Assembly: GCA_947500055.1 (NCBI GenBank)
Contig: CANMQO010000008.1
Span: forward strand, 186,001 to 250,000
Length of the DNA stretch: 64,000 nucleotides
Direction of reading: 5' to 3'
Source of the DNA: an uncultured Paracoccaceae bacterium
GTDB lineage: Bacteria > Pseudomonadota > Alphaproteobacteria > Rhodobacterales > Rhodobacteraceae
Within the stretch, counting starts at the first letter, position 1, and each line of letters starts with the position of its first letter. The notes beneath the pieces were generated by a model. The model searched no databases. It was given only the letters and a program-made list of their open reading frames with translations, and was not told the origin of the DNA. Of this stretch, positions 7,343 through 16,421 are shown one piece after another. A program made the position numbers and the translations under genes.

Positions 7343-8179
7343 CTAGACCCGGGTCAGCGCCACACCGCTGACAATCAACGTTGCTGCGATCACCTTGGCC
7401 GCACCCATCTTCTCTGCAAAAACGACCCGGCCAATCAACACCGCAAACAGGATCGAGGTCTCGCGCAGCGCCGCAACCAAGGCGATCGGGGCCTGCGTCA
7501 TGGCCCAGACCGCAATCGCATAAGCCCCATAGGACGCCGCCGCCGCCAGCCCCCCCATCAGCCAGGCGCGCAGGTCCGCGACCACCACGCCGCGCCCGCG
7601 CAGCAACAGGCAGGCCGGCGTAAAGAGCAAGGCATCCAGCGCAAAGAGCCAACCGACAAACGCCACCGCATCGCCAGACACCCGGGCCCCCAGCCCATCG
7701 ACCAGTGAATAGCCCGCCGTCGCAATGGCCGAGCCAAGGGCGAGCGGCACCAGCCGCCTGCTTTCACCTGATGCAAAGGCCCCTTGCGCCATGGTCAAAA
7801 TACCAAGGCCCAGAATGAACACCCCCAGATATTCCAAAGGCAGGATCACATCCGCCAGAAACATGGCCGAGATCAGGATGACAATCAGTGGTGCAGCGCC
7901 CCGCGCAATCGGGTAGACGCGGCTCAGATCGCCTTGTTCATAGGCATAGGCAAGAAACAGTTTATAGGCGGCATGAAACATGCCGGAGGCCAAAAGCCAT
8001 AACCAAACCTCTGCCGTGGGCCAGTCGCGGGTCATGGCGATGGCAAAGCCCGCCACCCCCTGCACCAATGTCATGATCAGCATGCCCGATAGTTTGGATG
8101 TGCCCTGCTTGATCAACGCATTCCAGGTTGCATGCAGCAATGCGGCCCCCATTACGGCCAGAAAAACCCCAAGGCTCAT
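7343..8179 (-). CDS. DMT superfamily (EamA) transporter
   Basis: A 278-residue inner-membrane protein with about ten hydrophobic segments in two repeated halves. Each half has the EamA-type start: GAALLHATWNALIKQG in the first, and a turn near LGSAIATAGYSLVDGLG in the second. EamA proteins export metabolites or take up small solutes; the substrate cannot be read from sequence. Phrases such as ARGAAPLIVILISAMFLADV are characteristic of this family. It lies 4 nt after ogt on the same strand (ogt ends at 8184) and ends at a strong hairpin, so it is likely the last gene of an ileS-thioesterase-ogt-permease transcription unit. Confidence 0.85.
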   Translation of the reverse strand: MSLGVFLAVMGAALLHATWNALIKQGTSKLSGMLIMTLVQGVAGFAIAMTRDWPTAEVWLWLLASGMFHAAYKLFLAYAYEQGDLSRVYPIARGAAPLIVILISAMFLADVILPLEYLGVFILGLGILTMAQGAFASGESRRLVPLALGSAIATAGYSLVDGLGARVSGDAVAFVGWLFALDALLFTPACLLLRGRGVVVADLRAWLMGGLAAAASYGAYAIAVWAMTQAPIALVAALRETSILFAVLIGRVVFAEKMGAAKVIAATLIVSGVALTRV

Positions 8180-8183
8180 GACA

Positions 8184-8633
8184 TCAGATCAGCAATGACG
8201 CTGCCCCTTCCAACCGCAACAGGGTCACCTTATCCTCGATCCCGCCAGCCCCGGAAAACCCGCCAAGCCCGTCTGCCGCAAGCACCCGGTGGCAGGGGAT
8301 CAGGATGGCGATCGGATTGGCCCCGCAGGCCTGCCCGATGGCTTGCGCGGATACGTCCAGTTCCTTCGCCAATTCACCGTAGGTCCGTGTTTCCCCAAAT
8401 GGGATCGCGCAGAGCGCCCGGTAGAATGCCTGCTGAAAATCACTGCCGCGCGGTGCAAGCGGCAGAGTGAATTTCGTCAACCTCCCGGCAAAATACGCCG
8501 TCAGTTCCGCTTGCGCCTGATCGTATAACGGCCCATCGGTCAGCGTGCCATCCCGCCCCCAGTAAAGCCGCGTGATCGCCCCATCCACAGCATCCAGCCC
8601 CAGTGGGCCGACCGGGGATTGCGGCGCAATCAC
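8184..8633 (-). CDS. ogt: Methylated-DNA--protein-cysteine methyltransferase (Ogt-type)
   Basis: A 149-residue suicide repair protein that moves the alkyl group from O6-alkylguanine to its own cysteine. The C-terminal DNA-binding domain is intact: IPFGETRTYGELAKEL, the recognition-helix region QAIGQACGANPIAI, and the active site IPCHRVLAADGLGGFSG with acceptor C114. The N-terminal domain is short, as in Ogt. Its start overlaps the end of the thioesterase gene (ATGA, 8630-8633). Confidence 0.92.
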   Translation of the reverse strand: MIAPQSPVGPLGLDAVDGAITRLYWGRDGTLTDGPLYDQAQAELTAYFAGRLTKFTLPLAPRGSDFQQAFYRALCAIPFGETRTYGELAKELDVSAQAIGQACGANPIAILIPCHRVLAADGLGGFSGAGGIEDKVTLLRLEGAASLLI

Positions 8634-9067
8634 CCTTTCAGCCCGCGCACGGCCATCATCGTGGCGGTCATCGTTGCGACAGTGGTTTCGGCATCACCGT
8701 CCAGCGCCACCGCACGCCCTTCGGTGAAGGTCAGCGTGCGCCCTGATTTGATAACATTGCCTTCAAACCGAAAACGCTCCCCCCTTGCGGGTGCCATGAA
8801 GTTGCATTTGAACTCGACGGTCAGCACCTCGGCCTCTGCATCCATCAGGGTGAAGGCCGCAAAACCACAGGCGCTGTCCATGCCGGAGGTGATCACACCA
8901 GCATGCATGAACCCGTGATGCTGGCTGAAATCCGCGTTGAACGGCATCTCCAGCACCACGCGGCCCGGGGCCACATCGGCCACCACAATCCCCATTGAGG
9001 CCATCGCACCCTGACGGTCAAAATCCGCCTTCATGCGCGCCACGGCCTCTGGGTTGCGGTATTCCAT
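8630..9067 (-). CDS. PaaI-type hotdog thioesterase
   Basis: A 145-residue single hotdog-fold protein. The segment SQHHGFMHAGVITSGMDSACGFAAF is the conserved core of the PaaI/YdiI acyl-CoA thioesterases, with the HHG turn and the helix starting at the catalytic acidic region. EVLTVEFKCNFMAPARGERF is the following beta strand pair. It probably hydrolyses small or aromatic acyl-CoAs; the substrate is unknown. Start and stop overlap ogt (4 nt) and ileS (1 nt), so it is translationally coupled between them. Confidence 0.88.
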   Translation of the reverse strand: MEYRNPEAVARMKADFDRQGAMASMGIVVADVAPGRVVLEMPFNADFSQHHGFMHAGVITSGMDSACGFAAFTLMDAEAEVLTVEFKCNFMAPARGERFRFEGNVIKSGRTLTFTEGRAVALDGDAETTVATMTATMMAVRGLKG

Positions 9068-12030
9068 CAGGTCAGCGCACCATCACAACGGCCACACACA
9101 CCTGTATGCGCATGGCTGCCGACATCGGGCAGGATTTTCCAGCAACGCTGGCATTTTTCGCCTTCTGCGCGGGCAAAAACCACAGCGATATCGGTGACGT
9201 CTTCCAGTCGGAACGCATCAGCCGGGGCGGCATCAGTGACAACCGTGATGCCGGAGGTGATGCACATATCGTCAAAGCTGACGGTCTCCAACACCGCCGC
9301 CACATCTGCGGGGACATAGACGGTTGGCGCCGCCTCCAACGATGCACCGATCACCTTGTTGGTCCGCTCGACCTCCAATGCCCCCGTCACGACCCGGCGC
9401 ACCTTGCGCACTGTCGCCCATTTCTCGGCCAATGCAGCATCATGCCAATCGGCTGGCGTCTGTGCAAAATCCTCCAGATGCACGGAACTGTCATCACCGG
9501 GGAACCGCTCCAGCCAGACCTCTTCCATGGTAAAGGTCAGCATCGGCGCCAACCATTTCGTCAGCCGGTGGAACAGGATATCCAGCACCGTGCGCGCCGC
9601 CTTGCGCCGGGCGGTATCGCCATCGCAATAAAGCGCATCCTTGCGGATATCGAAGTAAAACGCCGACAGATCGACCGTGGCAAAGGTAAAGATCGCCTGG
9701 AACACGCCCTGGAAATCATATTTGGCGTAACCGTCACGCACTGTCTGATCCAGTTCCGCCAGCCGATGCAGCACCCAACGCTCTAGCTCTGGCATCTCTG
9801 CCGGTTCAACCCGGTCAGCCTCTGTAAAGTCGCTCAGCGACCCCAGCATGAACCGCAGCGTATTGCGCAACCGGCGATAGCTGTCGGCCACCCCTTTCAG
9901 GATCTCGTCACCGATCCGGTGGTCATGCTTGTAATCTGTCGTGGCCACCCAAAGGCGCAGGATATCGGCACCATATTGCTGCACCACCTGCTCGGGCACG
10001 ATGGTGTTGCCGAGAGATTTCGACATCTTCTCGCCCTTGGCATCCAGCGTGAAGGCGTGCGTGACCACGGCCCGGTAGGGTGCGTGGCCCATCGTGCCAC
10101 AGGCCTGCAACATCGATGAATGGAACCAGCCGCGATGCTGGTCGGTGCCTTCGAGATAGACATCAGCCATCCCGTCCTCTGACCCGTCCGCGCGGTCGCG
10201 CAGGACGAAAGCATGGGTGGAGCCGCTATCAAACCACACATCCAGAATGTCGAACACCTGCTCATAGGCATCATGATCAACATCATTGCCAAGGAACCGG
10301 GCCTTGGCCCCATCCTTGTACCAGGCATCCGCGCCCTCCGCCTCAAATGCCTCAAGAATACGGGTATTCACGGCCTCATTGCGCAGCAGGTAGTCGGCGT
10401 CAGTCGGCTGCGCGCCTTTCTTGACAAAACAGGTCAGTGGCACACCCCAGGCGCGCTGGCGGGACAAGACCCAATCCGGGCGCGCCTCGATCATGGAATA
10501 AAGGCGGTTGCGCCCGGTCTTCGGCGTCCATGTCACCAACTCGTCGATAGAACGCAGCGCGCGTTCACGGATCGTGGTCCCATAAGTGTCGTTGCCGTCA
10601 CCGACGGCTCTGTCGATGGACGCAAACCATTGGGGGCGGTTCAGGCGGATGACCGGCGCTTTCGAGCGCCAGGAATGGGCGTCGGAGATCGTGATGCGCT
10701 TGCGGGCGAGCAGCGCGCCGACCTCGACCAGTTTCTCGATCACCGCCTTATTGGCGCCACCCGGTTTGCCATTCGGCTTGAGGATACACTCACCCCCAAA
10801 GAACGGCAGATCAGCCCGGTAAGAGCTGTCATCGAGGATGTTATAGGTCATCGGCAGGCCATGCTTGACCCCGATGGCGTAGTCATCATCACCGTGGGAC
10901 GGGGCGGTGTGGACCAGCCCGGTGCCCGCATCATCAGTAACGTGATCACCGGGCAGCAGCGGGACGTCGAAATCCCATTCGGCATCGGCTTCGGCTAGGG
11001 GGTGAGCGCAGACCAATGCCGACAATGCCTCGGAACTCACGTCGCACAGACGCTTGTACATACCGGCTTCCAGACGCGCCGTCGTCATGACGTCATCGGC
11101 CAACGCGTCGGCAACGATGTATTTGTCGCCAACACTCACCCAGCACTCTTCAGGGGTGCCCGTGATCTCGTAAAGTCCGTAGGCAATATCCGGTCCGTAA
11201 CAGATGGCTCTGTTCTGCGGTATTGTCCAAGGGGTTGTCGTGAAAATGAGAACGGACGCATTCCTCAAGCTTTCGCTGAGACTTGTAGCTTTCCCGTCCG
11301 AACCAAAGAAGCCGATGTCTTCGGCACCTGTTCGCACGATTTCTGCCAACGCACCGCGTTTAACCGGAAACTTCACCCAGATCGCATCCGTCTGGCGGTC
11401 GTGATACTCCACCTCCGCCTCCGCCAGTGCGGTCTTTTCCACCGGTGACCACATCACGGGTTTGGAGCCCTGATAGAGCGTGCCGTTCATCAGAAACTTC
11501 TGGAATTCCTCGGCGATCACACGTTCGGCGTGGAAATTCATCGTCAGATACGGCTCATCCCAGTTGCCGGTCACACCCAACCGCTTGAATTCCTCGCGCT
11601 GGATCTCCACCCAGCCTTCGGCGAACTTGCGGCATTCCTGCCGGAAATCAACCACGTCCACATCGTCCTTGTTGCGGCCCTTGGCGCGGTACTGCTCCTC
11701 GATCTTCCATTCGATAGGCAACCCGTGACAATCCCAGCCGGGGACATACCGGGCGTCATAACCCATCATCTGGCGGCTGCGCACAACCATGTCCTTGAGG
11801 ATCTTGTTCAGCGCGTGCCCGATATGCAGGTGGCCATTCGCATAGGGCGGGCCGTCATGCAGGGTGAAGGGTTTGCGCCCCTCCGCCCTTTCGCGCAGCT
11901 TGTCATAGACGCCAATCTGCGCCCAGCGCGCCAGCCAATCGGGTTCACGTTTGGGCAATCCGGCCCGCATCGGAAAATCAGTGCGGGGCAGGTTCAGGGT
12001 GTCTTTATAGTCGGTGGTCTCGGCGCACAT
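9067..12030 (-). CDS. ileS: Isoleucyl-tRNA synthetase
   Basis: A 987-residue class I synthetase that charges tRNA-Ile. Signature HIGH is at [19 protein letters not shown] near the N-terminus and KMSKS at [13 protein letters not shown]. The zinc-ribbon end is present as [10 protein letters not shown]...GVCGRCD. The editing (CP1) domain lies between, for example [16 protein letters not shown] and [15 protein letters not shown]. Length fits the family. It is the first gene of a tight unit with thioesterase, ogt and a permease. The 235-nt upstream gap shows no T-box leader, as expected for this group. Confidence 0.97.
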   Translation of the reverse strand: MCAETTDYKDTLNLPRTDFPMRAGLPKREPDWLARWAQIGVYDKLRERAEGRKPFTLHDGPPYANGHLHIGHALNKILKDMVVRSRQMMGYDARYVPGWDCHGLPIEWKIEEQYRAKGRNKDDVDVVDFRQECRKFAEGWVEIQREEFKRLGVTGNWDEPYLTMNFHAERVIAEEFQKFLMNGTLYQGSKPVMWSPVEKTALAEAEVEYHDRQTDAIWVKFPVKRGALAEIVRTGAEDIGFFGSDGKATSLSESLRNASVLIFTTTPWTIPQNRAICYGPDIAYGLYEITGTPEECWVSVGDKYIVADALADDVMTTARLEAGMYKRLCDVSSEALSALVCAHPLAEADAEWDFDVPLLPGDHVTDDAGTGLVHTAPSHGDDDYAIGVKHGLPMTYNILDDSSYRADLPFFGGECILKPNGKPGGANKAVIEKLVEVGALLARKRITISDAHSWRSKAPVIRLNRPQWFASIDRAVGDGNDTYGTTIRERALRSIDELVTWTPKTGRNRLYSMIEARPDWVLSRQRAWGVPLTCFVKKGAQPTDADYLLRNEAVNTRILEAFEAEGADAWYKDGAKARFLGNDVDHDAYEQVFDILDVWFDSGSTHAFVLRDRADGSEDGMADVYLEGTDQHRGWFHSSMLQACGTMGHAPYRAVVTHAFTLDAKGEKMSKSLGNTIVPEQVVQQYGADILRLWVATTDYKHDHRIGDEILKGVADSYRRLRNTLRFMLGSLSDFTEADRVEPAEMPELERWVLHRLAELDQTVRDGYAKYDFQGVFQAIFTFATVDLSAFYFDIRKDALYCDGDTARRKAARTVLDILFHRLTKWLAPMLTFTMEEVWLERFPGDDSSVHLEDFAQTPADWHDAALAEKWATVRKVRRVVTGALEVERTNKVIGASLEAAPTVYVPADVAAVLETVSFDDMCITSGITVVTDAAPADAFRLEDVTDIAVVFARAEGEKCQRCWKILPDVGSHAHTGVCGRCDGALT

Positions 12031-12265
12031 CGGGGGCGTCCTTTACATGTCGGGATAACGAAAGAAGAAGCGGTGCGCGCACGCAGACACCTTTTCCCGG
12101 CTGGCCTATGGTTCAGACCGCCGGGCAGATAATAGCTATGATCATCCGGTACATCATGCGCGCGCTTATAGGCAGCGATGCAAGCGGGGTAAAGACCGCG
12201 CATTGCGCTGCGACAGCAAATTGCGCTAGCGAAGGCGCGGGGGCCGGTTGAAGCAGGGTAAACAG

Positions 12266-13447
12266 GTGCAGGGCAGACAGAATATCGCCATCGCGGGTGC
12301 GGGGATCGGCGGGCTGACCGTCGCGGCCTTGCTGGCCGATCAGGGGCACCGGGTCAGCGTCTTTGATCAATTCGACAACCCCAAACCTGTTGGTTCGGGC
12401 CTTGTGATCCAGCCGGTTGGTCAGGCCGTGCTTGACCAGATTGGCGCGGGCGACCGCGCGCGCGCTCTGGGCAACCCGATCAAGCGGATGCTGGGGCATG
12501 AGGTCGATCACGGGCGCAAGGTTCTGAATGTCTGGTATGACCGGGCCGATGGCGGGCGTTACGGCCTTGGCATCCACCGCGCGAGCCTGTTTGACGCGAT
12601 CCATGCCGCAGCCTCCGCCCGCGATATCGCCATCCATCCGGGCAGCCGGGTGACCGGGCGCGATCGGCAGTACCTTCTCCTTGCAAACGGCGACAAGCCC
12701 GGCCCGTTTGACCTGATTATCGATGCGGCAGGGGCGCAATCCCCGCTTTCCCCGCTGAACGCGCGCGCCCTGCCCTATGGCGCGATCTGGGGCACGGTCG
12801 ATTGGCCGGACACCGACCTGCCGCTGACCCAACTGACGCAAGCCTACCGCAAGGCGGACCGGATGATCGGGGCGCTGCCCATCGGCAAACTGCCCGGTGA
12901 TGATCGGCAAAAAGCCGCGATCTTCTGGTCCATTCCGCGCGATACATATGCCAAATGGGAACAGGCGGGTCTGGAGGTATGGAAGGCCGAGGCAACAGCG
13001 CTTTGGCCCGCCTTCGCCCCTTTCGCCGAACAGATCACCAATCCGGCACAAATGACCATGGCGCGCTACAGCCACGGGACGATGCGCCAACCCTGGTCGC
13101 CCGGTCTGGTACATATCGGGGATGCCGCCCACCGGGCCAGCCCGCAATTGGGGCAAGGGGCCAATATGGCACTGCTGGATGCCATGGCTCTGGCCACCGC
13201 TTTGGGTCAGGCTGAGGGCGATGCCGCCTTGGCACTCTACTCCAAAGCACGGCGCTGGCACGTGATGGCCTATCAGGTGATGAGCGCGGTTTTCACCCCG
13301 CAATACCAATCAGACAGCCGCTGGCTGCCAGTCCTGCGCGATCGGGTACTCTATCCGATTTCCCAAATCCCGCCGGGGCCAAAGCTGCTGACCGCTATCG
13401 TCTGCGGCACGATGCTGTCGCCATTGGGGCGGCTATCGCAAAAATGA
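12266..13447 (+). CDS. FAD-dependent monooxygenase (UbiH/salicylate-hydroxylase type)
   Basis: About 393 residues, a class A flavoprotein monooxygenase. The FAD Rossmann motif opens the protein (NIAIAGAGIGGLTVAALLADQGHRVSVFDQF, GxGxxG), and the second FAD signature GDAAHRASPQLGQGANMALLDA is near residue 285. A DG-type middle motif is weak. Aromatic or quinone-like substrates are usual; nothing nearby identifies it. I chose the GTG at 12266, which places the Rossmann strand right at the N-terminus and has AGGG 8 nt upstream; a TTG at 12248 would add six residues. Its stop is immediately followed by a terminator facing the other way. Confidence 0.82.
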   Translation: MQGRQNIAIAGAGIGGLTVAALLADQGHRVSVFDQFDNPKPVGSGLVIQPVGQAVLDQIGAGDRARALGNPIKRMLGHEVDHGRKVLNVWYDRADGGRYGLGIHRASLFDAIHAAASARDIAIHPGSRVTGRDRQYLLLANGDKPGPFDLIIDAAGAQSPLSPLNARALPYGAIWGTVDWPDTDLPLTQLTQAYRKADRMIGALPIGKLPGDDRQKAAIFWSIPRDTYAKWEQAGLEVWKAEATALWPAFAPFAEQITNPAQMTMARYSHGTMRQPWSPGLVHIGDAAHRASPQLGQGANMALLDAMALATALGQAEGDAALALYSKARRWHVMAYQVMSAVFTPQYQSDSRWLPVLRDRVLYPISQIPPGPKLLTAIVCGTMLSPLGRLSQK

Positions 13448-13476
13448 AAAGGCCCGGAGCGTTGCACCGGGCCTTT
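13448..13476 (-). terminator. Terminator of trcR, abutting the convergent monooxygenase stop
   Basis: Arms AAAGGCCCGG (13448-13457) and CCGGGCCTTT (13467-13476) form a 10-bp stem with a 9-nt loop. The T-tract is on the minus strand, so it fits trcR. It begins directly after the monooxygenase stop. Confidence 0.85.
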
Positions 13477-13481
13477 CACAA

Positions 13482-14240
13482 TCAATCGTCCTGCTTATCG
13501 TCATCATCGTCGGGCAGGTTAAAGAAGCTGTCGGCATCGCTGACGTCGCGATTGTCATCCTCTTCATCCTCATCGCCGCGCGGGTCGGACAGGCTGAATG
13601 TTTCAAGCCCGGCCATGGCGGCGGGCATCTTGGGCTCGGGCTCCATGATCAGGGATTGTTCGGTGCTGACCAGCTTGCGGCGCTCATCATCGGACATGAC
13701 GGTGCCTTCCTTGGCCTTCTTGGCATTGGCTTTTTGCACGGCAGCATCCAGTTCGGACTGTTTGCACAGGCCAAGGGCAACAGGATCAATCGGATCGATA
13801 TTGTTGATGTTCCAATGGGTACGCTCGCGGATCGCCTGAATGGTCGGCTTGGTTGTGCCCACCAGTTTGGAAATCTGGCCATCAGATAATTCAGGATGGA
13901 ACTTCACCAGCCAATAGATCGAGGCCGGACGATCCTGTCGCTTGGACAGGGGGGTATAGCGGGGGCCACGGCGCTTTTCCTCACCGGCAGAGGCGGGATT
14001 ATACAGCAGTTTCAGTTTATGCAGCGGGTTTTCTTCGGCCTTTGTAATCTCGTCCTGGGTCAACTGCTTGTTGGCAATCGGGTCGAAGCCCTTGACCCCC
14101 GCAGCCACGTCGCCATCGGCGATCCCCTGGACCTCCAGCTCATGCAGGCCGCAGAAATCGGCGATCTGCTTGAAGGTGATTGTTGTATTGTCACATAGCC
14201 AGACAGCGGTCGCCTTGGCCATAATCGGTGTATTAGACAT
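13482..14240 (-). CDS. trcR: Cell-cycle transcriptional regulator TrcR (DUF1013)
   Basis: A 252-residue DUF1013 protein. The N-terminus MSNTPIMAKATAVWLCDNTT and the helix-turn-helix-like segments TFKQIADFCGLHELEVQGIADGD and LSDGQISKLVGTTKPTIQAIRERTHWN are the conserved parts. The C-terminus is strongly acidic (about residues 220-252, DEDEEDDNRD then DDDDDKQDD). DUF1013 proteins are restricted to Alphaproteobacteria and are named TrcR for a link to cell-cycle transcription; I treat the exact mechanism as unsettled. It has its own terminator and is divergent from an RNase T2 gene. Its presence fits the GANTC/CtrA-type sites noted elsewhere in the window. Confidence 0.92.
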   Translation of the reverse strand: MSNTPIMAKATAVWLCDNTTITFKQIADFCGLHELEVQGIADGDVAAGVKGFDPIANKQLTQDEITKAEENPLHKLKLLYNPASAGEEKRRGPRYTPLSKRQDRPASIYWLVKFHPELSDGQISKLVGTTKPTIQAIRERTHWNINNIDPIDPVALGLCKQSELDAAVQKANAKKAKEGTVMSDDERRKLVSTEQSLIMEPEPKMPAAMAGLETFSLSDPRGDEDEEDDNRDVSDADSFFNLPDDDDDKQDD

Positions 14241-14375
14241 CGCATCTCTCCTGATCTGCAGACAAAGCTCTCCCGCGCCCTTCCAACTGGGCAGACCGCG
14301 TATCGGGCCGGGTTCGCATTGTCAGGGAACTTGACGCCTATATAAGGGCCCAAACACCGATATGAAAGATCAAAA

Positions 14376-15005
14376 ATGCGCCGTCTCCTTGCCCTTTTCG
14401 CCCTTTGGACATCACCCGCAATGGCGCAGGATATCGCGGGAGAGTTCGACTACTACGTGCTGTCCCTGTCATGGTCGGCCAATTGGTGCGCGCTGGAAGG
14501 GGACGCGCGGCGATCTCAGCAATGCGACGCCGAAAAGGATCATGGCTGGATCCTGCACGGACTCTGGCCACAATATGAAAGCGGCTACCCGGCCAATTGC
14601 CGGACCAGCTTTGCCCCGCCAAGCCGCAGCGATACTGCCGCGATGGCCGATATCATGGGCACCTCCGGTCTGGCCTGGCATCAATGGCGCAAACACGGCG
14701 TCTGCACCGGGTTGTCACCTGATGACTACTACGCCTTGTCGCGCGCGGCATATGGACAAATCACCCGGCCCGAGGTTTTCCGCAAGCTGGACAATCCAGT
14801 GACGCTGCCCGCATCCGTCATTGAAGAGGCTTTCATACGCGACAACCCAAACCTGATGCCCGATCACATCACCATCACCTGCAAACAAGGGTATATTCAG
14901 GAAGCACGCATCTGCATGGACCGCGACCTAAGCCCGAGGCTTTGCGGCAGTGACGTCGTGCGAGATTGCACACTCGACGATGCACAGTTCGATCCGATGC
15001 GGTGA
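14376..15005 (+). CDS. Ribonuclease T2 family protein, secreted
   Basis: A 209-residue exported endoribonuclease of the T2 family. Signal peptide about residues 1-17 (MRRLLALFALWTSPAMA). Both conserved active-site segments are present: CAS I as WILHGLWPQ with H61, and CAS II as HQWRKHGVC with H102, K106 and H107. Six or more cysteines suggest disulfides in the periplasm. It would cleave RNA non-specifically to 2',3'-cyclic phosphates. A HAD-family gene starts 4 nt after its stop, so the two are probably cotranscribed. Confidence 0.92.
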   Translation: MRRLLALFALWTSPAMAQDIAGEFDYYVLSLSWSANWCALEGDARRSQQCDAEKDHGWILHGLWPQYESGYPANCRTSFAPPSRSDTAAMADIMGTSGLAWHQWRKHGVCTGLSPDDYYALSRAAYGQITRPEVFRKLDNPVTLPASVIEEAFIRDNPNLMPDHITITCKQGYIQEARICMDRDLSPRLCGSDVVRDCTLDDAQFDPMR

Positions 15006-15009
15006 AGGA

Positions 15010-15639
15010 ATGACTGGTTCTATGCAGAAAAGACCGGTGCTGCTTGTCGATGTGGACGGGGTGTTGATCATCGGGCGCGACGCGGAACGGACCCCTTGGG
15101 CGACAGATCTTCAAAAAACATTCGGCTTCGATAAGGCTGCACTGCAGGCACATTTTTTCGCGCCCTACTGGTCGGATATCGTGACCGGCAAAGACGCGTT
15201 GTTACCACGGCTTGACCAGGCGCTCAAAGTGATGGGAAGCAGTATCACTGCCACTGAGTTACGCGATTACTGGTTCGCGAACGATGCATACAAAAACACT
15301 GAAATGATCAGATGGTTGGACTGCCAAAGACAACGCGGATCACGGGTGATGCTGGCAACGAACCAAGATCATGAAAGAGCAGATTACCTGATGCAAGACC
15401 TTGGACTTTGTGATCATGTGGACGGAATCTATTACTCGGCGGCACTTGGTGTCGCCAAACCGGACCGCGTGTTCTTTGACAAAATCGCAACCCGTGAGCG
15501 GCAGAACGTATCACAACTTATCCTCATCGACGACACCGCAGCGAATGTCGAAGCCGCACAACAGGCGGGCTGGCGCGCAATACACTACACAGGTCAATCA
15601 CCCGATCAGCTGACCAAAGCCGTGGTCAATGGCGACTGA
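15010..15639 (+). CDS. HAD-IA family hydrolase
   Basis: About 209 residues, a haloacid-dehalogenase-type phosphatase. Motif I is VDVDGVLI with nucleophile D14 and D16; motif II is MLATNQ; motif III/IV is around KPDRVFF and LILIDDTAANVEAAQQAGW. The cap is the small alpha-helical type between motifs I and II. Substrate unknown; sugar phosphates and similar small molecules are common. ATG 15010 follows the RNase T2 stop by 4 nt with GAAGGA very close; ATG 15022 is an alternative. The 3' end overlaps the convergent hydrolase gene by 34 nt. Confidence 0.8.
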   Translation: MTGSMQKRPVLLVDVDGVLIIGRDAERTPWATDLQKTFGFDKAALQAHFFAPYWSDIVTGKDALLPRLDQALKVMGSSITATELRDYWFANDAYKNTEMIRWLDCQRQRGSRVMLATNQDHERADYLMQDLGLCDHVDGIYYSAALGVAKPDRVFFDKIATRERQNVSQLILIDDTAANVEAAQQAGWRAIHYTGQSPDQLTKAVVNGD

Positions 15640-16358
15640 GGATCAGCAAACGCCTCAACCACATTGAAATGATGCAAACCGGGCGCGATCACCTGCGCAC
15701 ATCCCCATGCGTCGGTCAGCGCCTGCGCCTGCTCCAAGAACACGGGGCGCTCCTTGGCCCCGACCCACACGGTCACCGAGCAGGCCGGGGGTGGCAGATG
15801 CACCGGGCTTTCGGCCAATGCCTCATCCGCATCAATCCGCAAACCCTTGTTCATGCTGGTTTTCATCAGCGGGGCCAAATCAGCCACCGGGGAAACCGGT
15901 ACCACCTTCTCTACCCGATCGGCATAGGCCTGACGGGCAACCAGATGCCCTCCGGCCGAATGGCCACATAACCGGATCGGACCAACAGTCCGGGCCGCGA
16001 TGGCTGCAATCGCCTGCCCGACTTGCGCAACGATCTGCCCGATCCGCACTTCGGGGCACAAGTCATAGGACGGCATCGCCACGCACCAGCCATGGGCCAG
16101 AGGACCAGCCGCCAGATGCGACCAAAAGGATTTGTCAAAATTCAGCCAGTAACCGCCATGCACAAAGATCACGACACCTTTGGCGAGCCTTTGGGGATGA
16201 AAGATATCAAACCGCTGGCGGGGGCTTTCGCCATAAGGCAAATCCAGCTCGCATAACGCCCCTTCGCGAAAGGTCGCGGCGAGGTTCGCCCATTTCTCCG
16301 GATAATCCGCAGCGCCCGGAATATAAGCACCATTGGCATAGGCATCGTCTAATTCCAT
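15606..16358 (-). CDS. Alpha/beta hydrolase, arylformamidase (kynurenine formamidase)-like
   Basis: A 250-residue alpha/beta hydrolase. The oxyanion motif HGGYW (67-71, in VVIFVHGGYWLNFDKS) and nucleophile elbow GHSAGG (S134) are those of the esterase/arylformamidase group; a late histidine in GLHHFNVVEAF completes the likely triad. Such enzymes hydrolyse N-formylkynurenine or related esters and amides, but no tryptophan-degradation genes are nearby. ATG 16358 is chosen for the strong GGGGGA upstream; an ATG at 16403 is further up. It overlaps the convergent HAD gene by 34 nt. Confidence 0.78.
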   Translation of the reverse strand: MELDDAYANGAYIPGAADYPEKWANLAATFREGALCELDLPYGESPRQRFDIFHPQRLAKGVVIFVHGGYWLNFDKSFWSHLAAGPLAHGWCVAMPSYDLCPEVRIGQIVAQVGQAIAAIAARTVGPIRLCGHSAGGHLVARQAYADRVEKVVPVSPVADLAPLMKTSMNKGLRIDADEALAESPVHLPPPACSVTVWVGAKERPVFLEQAQALTDAWGCAQVIAPGLHHFNVVEAFADPQSPLTTALVS

Positions 16359-16421
16359 ATGTCCCCCTTTACGTCGGCGCAGTTTTACAGGCAGATAGCG
16401 CAACGGCTAAGGGAGGCTACC

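Noticed and set aside
12031-12265. T-box-like leader upstream of ileS
   Set aside because: I looked for a T-box sequence and specifier stem and saw neither; T-boxes are not expected in Alphaproteobacteria.
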